Shown here: positions 33,504 to 41,881 of the stretch, piece after piece
Layout: each line of letters starts with the position of its first letter
How positions within the stretch are numbered: the stretch's first letter is position 1
Origin: Nitrospira sp.
GTDB lineage: Bacteria; Nitrospirota; Nitrospiria; Nitrospirales; Nitrospiraceae
Assembly (NCBI GenBank): GCA_036984305.1
Contig: BQWY01000001.1
Coordinates: 1,819,501 to 1,883,500 of the forward strand
DNA: 64,000 nucleotides
Reading direction: 5' to 3'
The notes under the pieces: model-generated
Databases searched by the model: none
What the model saw: the letters and a program-made list of their open reading frames with translations, nothing else
What the model was told of the DNA's origin: nothing
Translations under genes and position numbers: made by a program

Positions 33504-33878
33504 ATGTGGAAGCACAATTTTCTTTTTCGCGCCCATGATGATCGTCCGATGCAGGAGTCGGAGACTGAGTTGTTTCACGAAACCGATCCCGCATCGGACA
33601 GCGCCGGGATGAAGCTCGAAAAGTTCTTGTCGGTGTGGGTACAGGGGGACGGAGACGACCGTCCGAGCAGTTATACCAACGTCTACGTCCGCACCGCGGC
33701 GCTGGATGTTCAGCGGAGGGCCGGATTTCTGCAACCGTTGCAGGGACGGACTCACGAGATCAAGCACATGTTGACTCCAGGTCAAAAATCGTTTCTCCGC
33801 GCTTGGCTGGCCGAGCAGGCCCCTCACGCGTGGGAAAGTGCGGACGATCACTTCAAGGCCTTGTTCGACCTCGAATAG
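33504..33878 (+). CDS. Hypothetical protein, 124 aa
   Basis: Start ATG 33504 is chosen for a TGGAG site 7-8 nt upstream. The frame is open from 33477. The protein is charged and without signal peptide or membrane segment (MWKHNFLFRAHDD, then KLEKFLSVWVQGDGD, SFLRAWLAEQAPHAW). I recognise no family. It precedes the PLD-like gene by 13 bp on the same strand, so it may be the first gene of that operon. Confidence 0.55.
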   Translation: MWKHNFLFRAHDDRPMQESETELFHETDPASDSAGMKLEKFLSVWVQGDGDDRPSSYTNVYVRTAALDVQRRAGFLQPLQGRTHEIKHMLTPGQKSFLRAWLAEQAPHAWESADDHFKALFDLE

Positions 33879-33891
33879 CCCACCCGGTCCA

Positions 33892-34458
33892 ATGCGCTCC
33901 GCTGGCATCGGTCGCCGAGCTTTGACGTGTTGCGGTCTCGTCGGATGGGGTCTCGCTGCATGGGTGAGCGTGGCCCAGGCGGGGACGGAGGTTCTGTTTG
34001 CCCCAGAGGATCGTCCGGGAGATCGCATGGTGCGGCTGTACCGTGACGCGCACCACTACGTCTTTGTGGCGATGTACGGACTGACCTATCCGCCAGCCGT
34101 GCAAGCCCTGGTGGCGGCCAAGCGACGCGGCGTGGATGTGCGCGTGTTGACGGATCGGGAGCGATTACGGGATCAGAAGCAGATGCTTGCGCTGGAAACG
34201 CTTCGTCTGGCTGGGATTCCGATTCGAATCAATCAACACGACAGTCTCATGCACCTCAAGCAGGTCGTGGTAGACGATCGGATCAACACGACCGGATCGA
34301 TGAATCTGACCACGAGCGGGAACGAGTACAATGACGAACGACTGGATGTGGTCAGCGATCCGGTCAGCACGCTGCGGGCAAAGCAAAAGTTCCTCAGGAT
34401 GTGGAACGATCGGGGTCGGTATGCGGATTGGCCGGGGGGGACACTCAGCGGACCATGA
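33892..34458 (+). CDS. Exported PLD-superfamily (HKD) phosphodiesterase-like protein
   Basis: 188 residues from ATG 33892. A signal peptide (to about VAQAGT, residue 32) precedes a single HKD domain: H121-x-K123-x4-D128 in MHLKQVVVDD, followed by TTGSMNLT. A single motif implies an active homodimer, as in Nuc-type endonucleases of the PLD family. The stop overlaps the monooxygenase start by ATGA. Possible roles are periplasmic nuclease or phospholipase; the substrate is unknown. No VapB- or toxin-like features. Confidence 0.82.
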   Translation: MRSAGIGRRALTCCGLVGWGLAAWVSVAQAGTEVLFAPEDRPGDRMVRLYRDAHHYVFVAMYGLTYPPAVQALVAAKRRGVDVRVLTDRERLRDQKQMLALETLRLAGIPIRINQHDSLMHLKQVVVDDRINTTGSMNLTTSGNEYNDERLDVVSDPVSTLRAKQKFLRMWNDRGRYADWPGGTLSGP

Positions 34459-35735
34459 ACGCATGGGATGAAACGACAGACGTCGTGATCGTGGGTGCCG
34501 GGGGCGGGGGCGCCGTCCTCGGATTGGCATTGGCCCAGCGCGGGCTGCGTTCCATCGTGCTGGAACAGGCGGCGGGACCTCCGCAGGGCTTGCGGGGGGA
34601 AATTCTCCAACCCAACGGACAGCACATCCTTGATCGCCTGGGGGTGTTGGGACAACTCCCCCCGGATGCCATTCGAGCGGTCCGCCGATTCCATTTTCAT
34701 CGTGCTGGAGGGGAGCGGTTGTGCACGGTCGATTACGGCGAACTCCCACCGCCGTACAACCAGGCGGTGGTGACGTTGCCCAACGTGGCCCATCATGCGA
34801 TTCTCGATGCCTTGCATCGGTGCAATCCATCGGGGTTCCGATACGGGGCAAAGGTCACCGGCCTTCTCAGAGAACAGGGACGTGTCGCCGGCGTGAGCGC
34901 GGAGTGCAACGGGCATTCCACGAGGATTGCCGCGCGGTTGGTTGTCGGTGCAGACGGGGCCTTTTCCAAAGTTCGGGAGGCGCTGGGGATTCCGGCCGAT
35001 CTGCATCTCTACAATGAAGGGTATTTGATTGCCATCATTGCCGGGGTCAAGGGAATCGACGACGCCAGGTATTTCGTCGGCAAGAACCAGATTTTGGGAT
35101 TATTCCCTGCGGCGGACGATCGGGTATACGTGTTCTATATGATTCCAGCCGGTTCCTATGATCACGTGAAGCAACAAGGAGTGGACACGCTCAAGCGGGC
35201 ATGGCGTGCAATCGATCCAAGTATTGAGCCCGTGGTCGAGCAATTGCACGACTGGAGTCAAACCGCGTACATGCCGACGGGGCGCGTGCGGACGCCACGT
35301 TGGGTGGCGGACGGCGCGGTCCTCATCGGCGATGCGGCCCACGCGATGAACCCGCATGCCTCCCAAGGACGAATGCAAGCGATGTCGGATGCGATGACGC
35401 TTGCGGAAGTGGTGACGGATTGTGTTCACCACGATCGATGGGACGTGGGGGCGTTAAGCCGGTACGAGCAGATGCGGCGCCGACAAGTCGACATGTTGCA
35501 GCGATTGGCCGACGAGCAAGTGCTGTTTTGGAATACGGGCAATCCGGTGCTGGCCCGTCTACGCGACCGGGTATTCAGAACATTGGACCGGAATCCGCGT
35601 CTACGCTATCAAATGTTGAGCACGACTGCAGGTTGGCGACAGCAACCGCCGTTCGGATGGCTGGATCGCCTCATGGCGGCCGGTTTCTTGCCCGATCCGC
35701 GGGCCCACCTCGTGTCGCGGGAGATACCAGGATGA
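34455..35735 (+). CDS. FAD-dependent monooxygenase/oxidoreductase (UbiH/PheA-type)
   Basis: 426 residues. The N-terminal dinucleotide-binding fingerprint (VVIVGAGGGGAVLGLALAQRG, about 10-31) and the later GD motif VLIGDAAHAMNPHASQG (about 288-304) define the PHBH-like family. The middle DG-type strand (VVGADGAFSKVR) is also present. No membrane segment. It is coupled to both neighbours by ATGA. Related enzymes hydroxylate aromatic or quinone substrates; the substrate here cannot be deduced. The context of a PLD-like protein and a nucleotidyltransferase-fold protein is unusual for a quinone hydroxylase. Confidence 0.85.
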   Translation: MNAWDETTDVVIVGAGGGGAVLGLALAQRGLRSIVLEQAAGPPQGLRGEILQPNGQHILDRLGVLGQLPPDAIRAVRRFHFHRAGGERLCTVDYGELPPPYNQAVVTLPNVAHHAILDALHRCNPSGFRYGAKVTGLLREQGRVAGVSAECNGHSTRIAARLVVGADGAFSKVREALGIPADLHLYNEGYLIAIIAGVKGIDDARYFVGKNQILGLFPAADDRVYVFYMIPAGSYDHVKQQGVDTLKRAWRAIDPSIEPVVEQLHDWSQTAYMPTGRVRTPRWVADGAVLIGDAAHAMNPHASQGRMQAMSDAMTLAEVVTDCVHHDRWDVGALSRYEQMRRRQVDMLQRLADEQVLFWNTGNPVLARLRDRVFRTLDRNPRLRYQMLSTTAGWRQQPPFGWLDRLMAAGFLPDPRAHLVSREIPG

Positions 35736-36478
35736 CCACGCCTCGTCCACTTTCGGAATTGGCGCCGGAGGTGCAATCCCTCCTTCACACCTACGTGAAG
35801 CGGGTCGGAGGGACACTTGGTTCAGCCGTTCACAGCATCATCCTCTACGGCAGTGCGGCACGTGGGGAATATCGTGATGGCCATTCGAACATCAATGTCC
35901 TTCTCGCTCTCGCACACGTGGATGGGGATGTATTGCGGAAGCTGACACCCATCCTGTCGAAATGGAAGAAGGACCACGTGGCCTCCCTCGTGCTCACCTC
36001 GGATGAACTCCAGCACTGGACCGCGCAGTTTCCATTGGAATTCGGCGATCTAGTGGAGCAGCACGTTCTGCTCGCCGGTCGGGATCCATTCATCGCGTGC
36101 CGTCCGGACCCTAAGGCCACGGTAGAGGCAAGCATCCGGGAGGTGCGAGCCAATCTGATTCGTCTCCGGCAGCGGTTTATCGAAGGAGGCGCAACGAATG
36201 AGTCGGCGGTCATCCTCGTTCCGCTGTCCGTCACCAGCTTGGGGGCCTGCTTGCGTGGTCTCCTTCGGGCCTGGGATATCTCGGTGGCGCAGAGGACGGA
36301 TGCCGTGGTCCGGGCGATCTGTGAGCGTCTGGCGCTCGATCCGGGGCCGTTCTTGGAAGGGTGGGCGCTTCGCTGTGGGCAAATTACCCCAGGACCCTTG
36401 GAAGTGCCTCGCTTATTCGACCGGTATATGGCTGGTCTGCAAGGTCTCTGCGACCGCCTGGCGGTCACGGCGAAATGA
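35732..36478 (+). CDS. Nucleotidyltransferase-fold protein lacking the catalytic Asp pair
   Basis: 248 residues from ATG 35732, overlapping the monooxygenase stop. The N-terminal motif is GSAARGEYRDGHSNINVLL (G40 to L58), matching the GSxARG...SDxDLL core of minimal nucleotidyltransferases, but both catalytic aspartates are Asn (N53 and N55). Metal binding and nucleotidyl transfer are therefore unlikely unless chemistry differs. The C-terminal half is a helical HEPN-like or KNTase-C-like region. A regulatory or binding role is more probable than transferase activity. The downstream gene overlaps by ATGA. Confidence 0.75.
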   Translation: MTTPRPLSELAPEVQSLLHTYVKRVGGTLGSAVHSIILYGSAARGEYRDGHSNINVLLALAHVDGDVLRKLTPILSKWKKDHVASLVLTSDELQHWTAQFPLEFGDLVEQHVLLAGRDPFIACRPDPKATVEASIREVRANLIRLRQRFIEGGATNESAVILVPLSVTSLGACLRGLLRAWDISVAQRTDAVVRAICERLALDPGPFLEGWALRCGQITPGPLEVPRLFDRYMAGLQGLCDRLAVTAK

Positions 36479-37242
36479 TACGCACGTGCGTGCACGCAGA
36501 GGGAGCCGTTCGATTCAGCGGCTGGGAACGAATCCTTGCGGCGCTGGTCGCGGTCGTCTCGCTGGCCATCTTGCCAACTCCGGCTCGCAGCAGTGAGCGT
36601 CCTCGTTTACCCCAACCATTAGGGTACGTCAGCGATCATGGCGAGGCGTTGGATGCGGACTGGCGGGCTCGTATTCGTTCGGTCTGTCAGGATCTCGAGC
36701 GCAAGACCGGCGTTGAAATGGTGGTCGTCACCGTGCCCTCGCTCAAGCCCTTCGCGACGGCGCAACTCTATGTCGAGGCGCTCTATCAGAATTGGAAGAT
36801 CGGAAGCGCGTCCCAGGAGTACGGCCTGATGGTTCTCCTTTCCGTTGCCGAACGTCAGGCGGCCATCACGGTCGGCAAACGAATGGTGCCGATCGTAACC
36901 TCGTCCGTCATCAAGGACGTGTGGACGGAGGCATTGGAAAGCGCGCTCCGGACCGGTCACTTTGGGGAAGGGCTCTATCGCACCGTCGTGAGGATTGCGT
37001 CCGTTTCGCAGGACGTGCGGGTCGGACCGCCTCCGCGTTCCCATCTCAAAGGACTGGGATTCGTGATCACCATAGCGACCGTCGTGGCCGTCATTGCGGT
37101 CCTCTGGTGGGTCAGCCGACCGGACCTGCGCCATCCCTTCCTGAAAATTCGCCGTGGTGAATTCTGGTCGAGCGGGCAAGGTGGGTTTGGCGGCACGTAC
37201 GGGGGATTCGGCGGCGTCACCGGTCGGGACGATCTATCCTAG
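36475..37242 (+). CDS. TPM-domain (DUF477) membrane protein
   Basis: 255 residues from ATG 36475. A signal peptide or anchor (about 18-40) precedes the TPM domain: LGYVSDHGEALDADW, VEMVVVTVPSL, YGLMVLLSVAERQAAITVGK. A transmembrane helix follows (about residues 197-218), then a Gly- and Phe-rich tail (GGFGGTYGGFGG). TPM proteins are often linked to photosystem repair or phosphatase activity, but catalytic residues are not fixed in bacteria. It ends the ATGA-coupled chain PLD, monooxygenase, nucleotidyltransferase-fold, TPM. Confidence 0.82.
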   Translation: MIRTCVHAEGAVRFSGWERILAALVAVVSLAILPTPARSSERPRLPQPLGYVSDHGEALDADWRARIRSVCQDLERKTGVEMVVVTVPSLKPFATAQLYVEALYQNWKIGSASQEYGLMVLLSVAERQAAITVGKRMVPIVTSSVIKDVWTEALESALRTGHFGEGLYRTVVRIASVSQDVRVGPPPRSHLKGLGFVITIATVVAVIAVLWWVSRPDLRHPFLKIRRGEFWSSGQGGFGGTYGGFGGVTGRDDLS

Positions 37243-37335
37243 TCGCCGGCGCCGCTGCAGCGCGGATGCATAACCTGATCGAGTGTGAGTGTTCAGGTCA
37301 AGTGGAAGCCACCCGCTTCCGCCCACAAAGGGGTT

Positions 37336-38589
37336 TTACAGTTTCTTCGGTCGGGCCGAATCGAGCACGCGTGCGACGGAGCGATTGGGGTGTTCGCGAT
37401 CCTGGCGAGCCAGGTCGATGCGGGTGGGTAAGGACAATGCCTGTCCCGTAGCATTGTGAGTCACATGAATGACGGGCAGGTGTAGGGCTTCTTCATTGAT
37501 CTCCGTGACCACGGCGCGTTCGCCGGTATTCAGGACGACCAGGCTGTAGACCGGAAAGACGCCGACCCGCTTGATAAAGAGTGATGTTAGCGTGAGATCG
37601 AGCGACTGTTCCTGCGACTCCATGTATAGGCGTTGAATCGCATCATGGGGCGCGAGCGGCGTGGCTCCTCCGAATCCCGTCAACAAGTCATCGTAGCGAT
37701 CGGCGATCATGACGATCCGGCTCATACGAGTCGTCGCCGTCGGGTCTGCCTCCTGAGGAAATCCTCGTCCATTGGGCAATGCATGGTGTTCGGCGACGAT
37801 TCGGCGGACCGAATGCGAGAACCGGCGCTGCCGTTCGATGCGTATGGCGCCCTCGCGAGAATGGGCCTGGTAGATCGCCAGGTCTTGGCGAGGCATGATG
37901 CGTGATGTGTTGTTCAGGCGGGCTAGAATTTTCCGTGACATCCCGACGAGGCCGAGGTCGTGCAAGAGCGCGCCGGTTGCCAAATCTTGCAGGTCGGTGA
38001 GACCGAGCCCGATGCCTTGGCCCATGATCAGCGATAAGGTACAGGTCACCAGGGCATGCGTGCTGAGGGCCGGGTCCGTATGACGCGCCTGACTCATCGC
38101 CCAGAAGACGGCGGGATCCGTGAGCGTGCGCGTTACGATCATGATCTCCCTGACCGCCTCCGCCGCTTCACCGGAATCGATCGTGCCGCTCGACTGCAAA
38201 TGCGCATAGAGACGACGTACCGTGTGTGTCAGTTGCTCACGCGCCCGTTCAGCTGAGGTCAGCTCCTGCTCGAGGTCCCGGAGGGGGAGGGAAGTCATGG
38301 CCGAGGTCAGTTCAGCGAGCGGGTGGGCGCCCCCGGGGCGTGCTGAATTCGGTGCGGTACGGTCCGGGGGAGTCACGTCGCTGCCTCGCGTGAGATCGAT
38401 GGTGACACGGTTGACTCCGGCCCGGCGGAGTCGGTCGATCTGGTGCGGAGAATGAACCAGGAACCGGTGCCGCATGAACGGACTCCTGAACCAGGATTGG
38501 TCCAATGAAGTGACAAACATACCGATTTGAAGGTCGGTAAGCGCGATTTCGCGCGTGCGGATCGAATCGTCAGAGGGGGATCGTTTCAT
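37336..38589 (-). CDS. DUF3391/HD-GYP-type cyclic-di-GMP phosphodiesterase-like protein
   Basis: 417 residues. The N-terminal region (ALTDLQIGMFVTSLDQSWF, HSPHQIDRLRRAGV) is the DUF3391 domain. The HD-GYP core follows: LLHDLGLVG with the HD pair, QAHSREGAI, and HHALPNGRGFPQ where the GYP loop is changed to GFPQ. Metal ligands are mostly kept, but the loop that reads c-di-GMP is degenerate, so activity is uncertain. A C-terminal beta-rich domain (YSLVVLNTGERAVVTEI) completes the protein. Followed on the same strand by no close gene; the response regulator at 38653 lies upstream. Confidence 0.85.
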   Translation of the reverse strand: MKRSPSDDSIRTREIALTDLQIGMFVTSLDQSWFRSPFMRHRFLVHSPHQIDRLRRAGVNRVTIDLTRGSDVTPPDRTAPNSARPGGAHPLAELTSAMTSLPLRDLEQELTSAERAREQLTHTVRRLYAHLQSSGTIDSGEAAEAVREIMIVTRTLTDPAVFWAMSQARHTDPALSTHALVTCTLSLIMGQGIGLGLTDLQDLATGALLHDLGLVGMSRKILARLNNTSRIMPRQDLAIYQAHSREGAIRIERQRRFSHSVRRIVAEHHALPNGRGFPQEADPTATTRMSRIVMIADRYDDLLTGFGGATPLAPHDAIQRLYMESQEQSLDLTLTSLFIKRVGVFPVYSLVVLNTGERAVVTEINEEALHLPVIHVTHNATGQALSLPTRIDLARQDREHPNRSVARVLDSARPKKL

Positions 38590-38652
38590 CGGGACGTGGT
38601 TGTCGGCGTGAGCGGGTACGAGATAGATATGACGTCAGCGTCGGTCGCCCCT

Positions 38653-39288
38653 TTAAAAAAGGTCTGGATGGATCTGTGCCATGCAGTTGTGACACATGCA
38701 TTCGTCAAGAGTGATCTCGGTGTGGCGACGCAGGTAGTCTTCGACCCGCGACCAACTGCCAGAATCCGTTTGTACGCGTTTACACTTGGTGCAGATCTTG
38801 AGCATCCCACGTAGGACCTTGTTTTCCGTCATCGCGCGTTCGAGTTCTGCAGTTCGGGCGACGAGTTCGTGCTCCCGGATCCTCCGCGCTTCGCTCTCTT
38901 CTCGCAGTGACATCGCGGTCGACACGCGGGCAATCAGTTCTTCCGGAACGACGGGCTTGCGGATGTAGTCGGTGGCGCCGGCCGTATAGGCCGCTTTCAG
39001 ATCGGCAGGGCTGGTTTTTGCGGTGATGACAATCACGGGCAGATGCTGTAGCCGCTCGTGTGCCCGAATCCTCTGGCAGGCTTTCAAACCGTCGGTCCCC
39101 GGCATCATGACGTCCATAAGCACGACGTCGTTGGCGGAGGGAATCCCTGGCGTGCCGTCCAGTCCCAGATGATGGTTAAGCGCATGTGCAGAGGCAAATT
39201 GCCAAATTGGACCATATCCGGCTGATCGCAGAATGACCTCGAGCAGATCGCGTTGCTCCGCGCTGTCGTCTACGATCAAAATACCCAT
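38653..39288 (-). CDS. Response regulator with C-terminal zinc-knuckle tail
   Basis: 211 residues from ATG 39288 (an in-frame upstream ATG lacks support). The receiver domain (ILIVDDSAEQRDLL, phosphoacceptor Asp in VVLMDVMMPG, VITAKTS, DYIRKPV) takes residues 1-130. A coiled-coil helix follows (about 130-160), then a cysteine cluster (ICTKCKRVQTDSGSWSR, ECMCHNC) found at the ends of many sensor/regulator proteins, where it probably binds metal. There is no DNA-binding domain. The HD-GYP gene lies just downstream (63 bp). Confidence 0.85.
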   Translation of the reverse strand: MGILIVDDSAEQRDLLEVILRSAGYGPIWQFASAHALNHHLGLDGTPGIPSANDVVLMDVMMPGTDGLKACQRIRAHERLQHLPVIVITAKTSPADLKAAYTAGATDYIRKPVVPEELIARVSTAMSLREESEARRIREHELVARTAELERAMTENKVLRGMLKICTKCKRVQTDSGSWSRVEDYLRRHTEITLDECMCHNCMAQIHPDLF

Positions 39289-39633
39289 GCACGCGCTACC
39301 TTTCGGCGTTGGAGCCAAGGTCCGACGTGACGGATGCGGGTGTCTTCGCGGACGAGAAAGCCGAGCAGTAAGCCTATATGCGCGGCCGCGTCACCGATGA
39401 CCACCACAACTCGGCGTGCCTGACCGTACCAATCGAACGGATCGTCCAGAGTGATGCATGCACGACACGGGCGTGTTTGTGGGGGCTGCCGAAATAGGAC
39501 CATCGTTCTCGCGTTACTATCAGGCAAAAGTTGTGATTTGCCAACCAATTCTGAAGTTTTGGACCGGCGCTGGTCGGCACCGTAGAGGAGACCCAAGGTC
39601 GGACGTTTCGGGGATAGTCGGAGCGGTGGCCGA
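39289..39633. other. Intergenic 345 bp upstream of the response regulator
   Basis: An ORF on the minus strand (39276-39596) ends inside the regulator start region with native-looking residues (DPFDWYGQARRVVVVIGDAA) in its second half. It has no ribosome site and an atypical first half. It may be a decayed gene fragment coupled to the regulator; I do not call it a gene. Confidence 0.35.
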
Positions 39634-40173
39634 TTATGGTTTGGGAGTCGAGGACGCCACCGGCGTCGCCCCGATACGCGCTAGTCCGGCCTGAGAGCAG
39701 GCGTCGTCCAGGTGGGTACCAGGAGCACCGCCGACTCCGATGCCGCCGACGATTTCTCCATCGAGTTCGATGGGAAGGCCGCCACCGAGTATCAGGATTT
39801 GCTGATTCATGTCGCGGAGGGCTTGAAGCGAGGGCACCTTGGCAATCAGTTCGCCGAGTTCAGTCGTGGCGCGGCGCAGGCTTGCCGCAGTGTAGGCTTT
39901 TTTCCGACTACTGTCGAGGGTATGGGGTCCCGCTCCATCGCCCCTCAGTTGGGCTCGCACCAATCCGTGTCGATCCACAACCGTGGCCGATACCCGAAAG
40001 CCATTGGTGCCGCATTGTTCTATCGCGGCCTCGGCCGCTTTGACCGCCAGCATCAACGGGAGCGTACTCTCGCGTGGAAGGTCCGCGGCTGGTGCCCGTG
40101 ATACTGTAATGAGCAGGAAAAGCGTTACGCTCAGAGCGGCCCGGTGTATCACGGAAGACGAACGCCCATACAT
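39634..40173 (-). CDS. Exported GlcG/HbpS-family protein
   Basis: 179 residues. ATG 40173 is preferred to 40182 because AAAGGA then lies 8-9 nt away. The signal peptide (ALSVTLFLLITVSRAPA) precedes the GlcG/HbpS fold (LMLAVKAAEAAIEQC, ATVVDRHGLVRAQLRGDGA, KKAYTAASLRR, LDGEIVGGIGVGGAPG). HbpS relatives bind heme or cobalamin and are secreted. It lies 5 bp after the DUF5069 gene, so it probably belongs to that operon. Ligand unknown. Confidence 0.85.
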   Translation of the reverse strand: MYGRSSSVIHRAALSVTLFLLITVSRAPAADLPRESTLPLMLAVKAAEAAIEQCGTNGFRVSATVVDRHGLVRAQLRGDGAGPHTLDSSRKKAYTAASLRRATTELGELIAKVPSLQALRDMNQQILILGGGLPIELDGEIVGGIGVGGAPGTHLDDACSQAGLARIGATPVASSTPKP

Positions 40174-40178
40174 GGGAA

Positions 40179-40643
40179 TCATCCTTTCTTTGCAAAGACA
40201 GCCGCGGTTCGTCGCGGAACGTGACGCCCCTCCTCCAAATCTTGCAGGTCTGACCAGCTTCTGAGGTCTGTCCGCGATGGATCCACCGCGTCTCGCAGCC
40301 GGTTGAAGGAGGCCCATTTTTCGGCCGTACTCGGTCCTCGATCCAACATCATGTCGTTCCAAGCTTCACGTTCCGCGTCGCTCCGGACGACGGTCACGGC
40401 ATCGAACCAACGGGCCATCGCATGGTCAGACGGATGCTCGGTGACCGCAACGGTAAACCGCTCGGCCGTGAGCCCGGTAAAGTCGAGGAGGCGCTCATCC
40501 AGTGGACAGGGGTAGATGTACTCGCCCTGTGTGCCGGCAAGGACAGCGCGGCATTTGTCGATCATTCTGGCAAGGTGGACGTATCCTGCCAGCTTCACCC
40601 GCATGCTCCGCGGATACTCTGCGCGTAGATCCACGATAGGCAA
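40179..40643 (-). CDS. DUF5069 protein
   Basis: 154 residues. The start codon is TTG 40643, directly after the TAG of the DUF3386 gene in the same frame (a GTG at 40634 is an alternative), so translation most likely reinitiates there. The N-terminal signature YPRSMRVKLAGYVHLARMIDKC and the IYPCPLDERLLDF block identify DUF5069, a small family of unknown function often in environmental bacteria. It sits between DUF3386 and GlcG genes. No enzyme motif. Confidence 0.8.
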   Translation of the reverse strand: MPIVDLRAEYPRSMRVKLAGYVHLARMIDKCRAVLAGTQGEYIYPCPLDERLLDFTGLTAERFTVAVTEHPSDHAMARWFDAVTVVRSDAEREAWNDMMLDRGPSTAEKWASFNRLRDAVDPSRTDLRSWSDLQDLEEGRHVPRRTAAVFAKKG

Positions 40644-41324
40644 CTACAATAAGCGGTGATTGGTGAAGGTCAGACTCTTGACCGTGACCGCCCCGTTTTC
40701 GAAAGAGATGATGCGGCGCGTGCGGGGCAGATCCGATCGGTCGACGCGCACATGGGTATCGGTAAAGCTTTCGACGTTGTTCAGCTTCCCGTCGTTCGGC
40801 GAAAAATAGTAGACGGTGTATTTGGTCGTGAGATGTTTCTGGTCTTGAGTGACGGCACTCTCTTCGACGTTGATCGTGAATGCAAACGGCGGCATTCCGG
40901 GGTGAGACATGGAGCGATTGATCTGGGTGATCCGGTCGTCTTTCAATCGATAGAATGAATTCGAACCGTGAATCACGAGTTTGGTGCCCAATGGATGGCC
41001 GTCCTCCTCCTGGGTCAACGAGTACTTACCATCCGACTCTTCGAAGCTTCGGGGGCCACGGTGGACTGCAATCATGCCGATTTGTTCCTGTGCCCATTTT
41101 TGGGCCTCCGGATCCTGCAGTTGGACCGATACGTCGCGCGGGCCTTTGGCCGTCACTGATCCCTTGAATTCTTTGCCATTGATGTTGACCGTGAGGTCCG
41201 CGCTGAAGCCTTTAAAGTCCGATTGCCAACGCGCCGTATTATCAAATGCGCGGCGCAGAGCGGCCCGGGCGGCCGGATCGTCTGCGGTCGCGGTCCGAGG
41301 CTGGTCGTGAGAGGTCATCGCCAT
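40644..41324 (-). CDS. DUF3386 protein
   Basis: 226 residues with a strong AAGGAG site 6 nt before ATG 41324. The protein has the DUF3386 pattern (LTVNINGKEFKGSVTAKGPRDVSVQL, IGMIAVHRG, YTVYYFSPNDG), a beta-rich fold common in cyanobacteria and Nitrospirota and of unknown function. No signal peptide. It is the first gene of a minus-strand operon with DUF5069 and GlcG, behind a good promoter (41368-41396). Confidence 0.85.
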   Translation of the reverse strand: MAMTSHDQPRTATADDPAARAALRRAFDNTARWQSDFKGFSADLTVNINGKEFKGSVTAKGPRDVSVQLQDPEAQKWAQEQIGMIAVHRGPRSFEESDGKYSLTQEEDGHPLGTKLVIHGSNSFYRLKDDRITQINRSMSHPGMPPFAFTINVEESAVTQDQKHLTTKYTVYYFSPNDGKLNNVESFTDTHVRVDRSDLPRTRRIISFENGAVTVKSLTFTNHRLL

Positions 41325-41367
41325 AGTCGTCTCCTTCCAAAGTCAGTGATACACAGCTACGTTCGTC

Positions 41368-41396
41368 ATTATAGGCAGCCCGTCGGCGTCGAACAA
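41368..41396 (-). promoter_or_regulatory. Sigma70-like promoter of the DUF3386 operon
   Basis: On the minus strand TTGTTC (41396-41391) and a perfect TATAAT (41373-41368) lie 17 bp apart, 44 bp before the DUF3386 start. The -35 matches 4 of 6 positions. Confidence 0.5.
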
Positions 41397-41526
41397 CCGG
41401 CTGGTGGAAAGGCTGGCAAAACTAGAAGAAATTCTGTATACTGGCCGACGCAGATTGTCCAGCGTATCCGCGCACTTAGGTTGATGGTTACCGGTTGGTT
41501 AACGGATCTTACGGGAAGGACGGATG

Positions 41527-41850
41527 ATGGAAAAGCGTGCTCCATCGCACACGGAAGAAGAGGAGATGAATCAGCGCCGGCGGCTTCTGCACCTGGCGCG
41601 GAAGGGTGACCAGAAGGCGATCGGAAAATTGTTTGAGCTGTATCAGGTCCGTGTCTTCAGCGGCGACAACCTTCGTAAAGCGGGGAAATTACCCGTGTGG
41701 CCCGGCGTCGCAGCTGCCAATGCCAAGGAGGCAAAGCGGCGAGAGGCTGCGCAAGCGGCCGCCAGAAACAAGGCTGCCAAGTCGGCCAAGAAAGGGGCGG
41801 CTCCGGTGAAAGCCGCCCCAAGGCATAAAGTTCCGGCAAAGAAGAAATAG
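41527..41850 (+). CDS. Small protein with lysine/alanine-rich tail
   Basis: About 107 residues. AAGGA lies 6 nt before ATG 41527; an ATG at 41524 is too close. The N-terminal half (RRRLLHLARKGDQKAIGKLFELYQVRVF) resembles the start of sigma-like or helix-rich regulators. The second half is an Ala/Lys-rich, histone-H1-like tail (AAQAAARNKAAKSAKK, APRHKVPAKKK), suggesting non-specific nucleic-acid binding. I recognise no family name. Likely a nucleoid- or ribosome-associated protein; inference only. Confidence 0.6.
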   Translation: MEKRAPSHTEEEEMNQRRRLLHLARKGDQKAIGKLFELYQVRVFSGDNLRKAGKLPVWPGVAAANAKEAKRREAAQAAARNKAAKSAKKGAAPVKAAPRHKVPAKKK

Positions 41851-41881
41851 TCAGCCAGTCGATTCCTACCGGTCCCTGCGC

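Noticed and set aside
39276-39596. 106-residue minus ORF overlapping the response regulator start
   Set aside because: The second half looks protein-like, but there is no ribosome site and the first half is not coding-like; noted only as a possible fragment.
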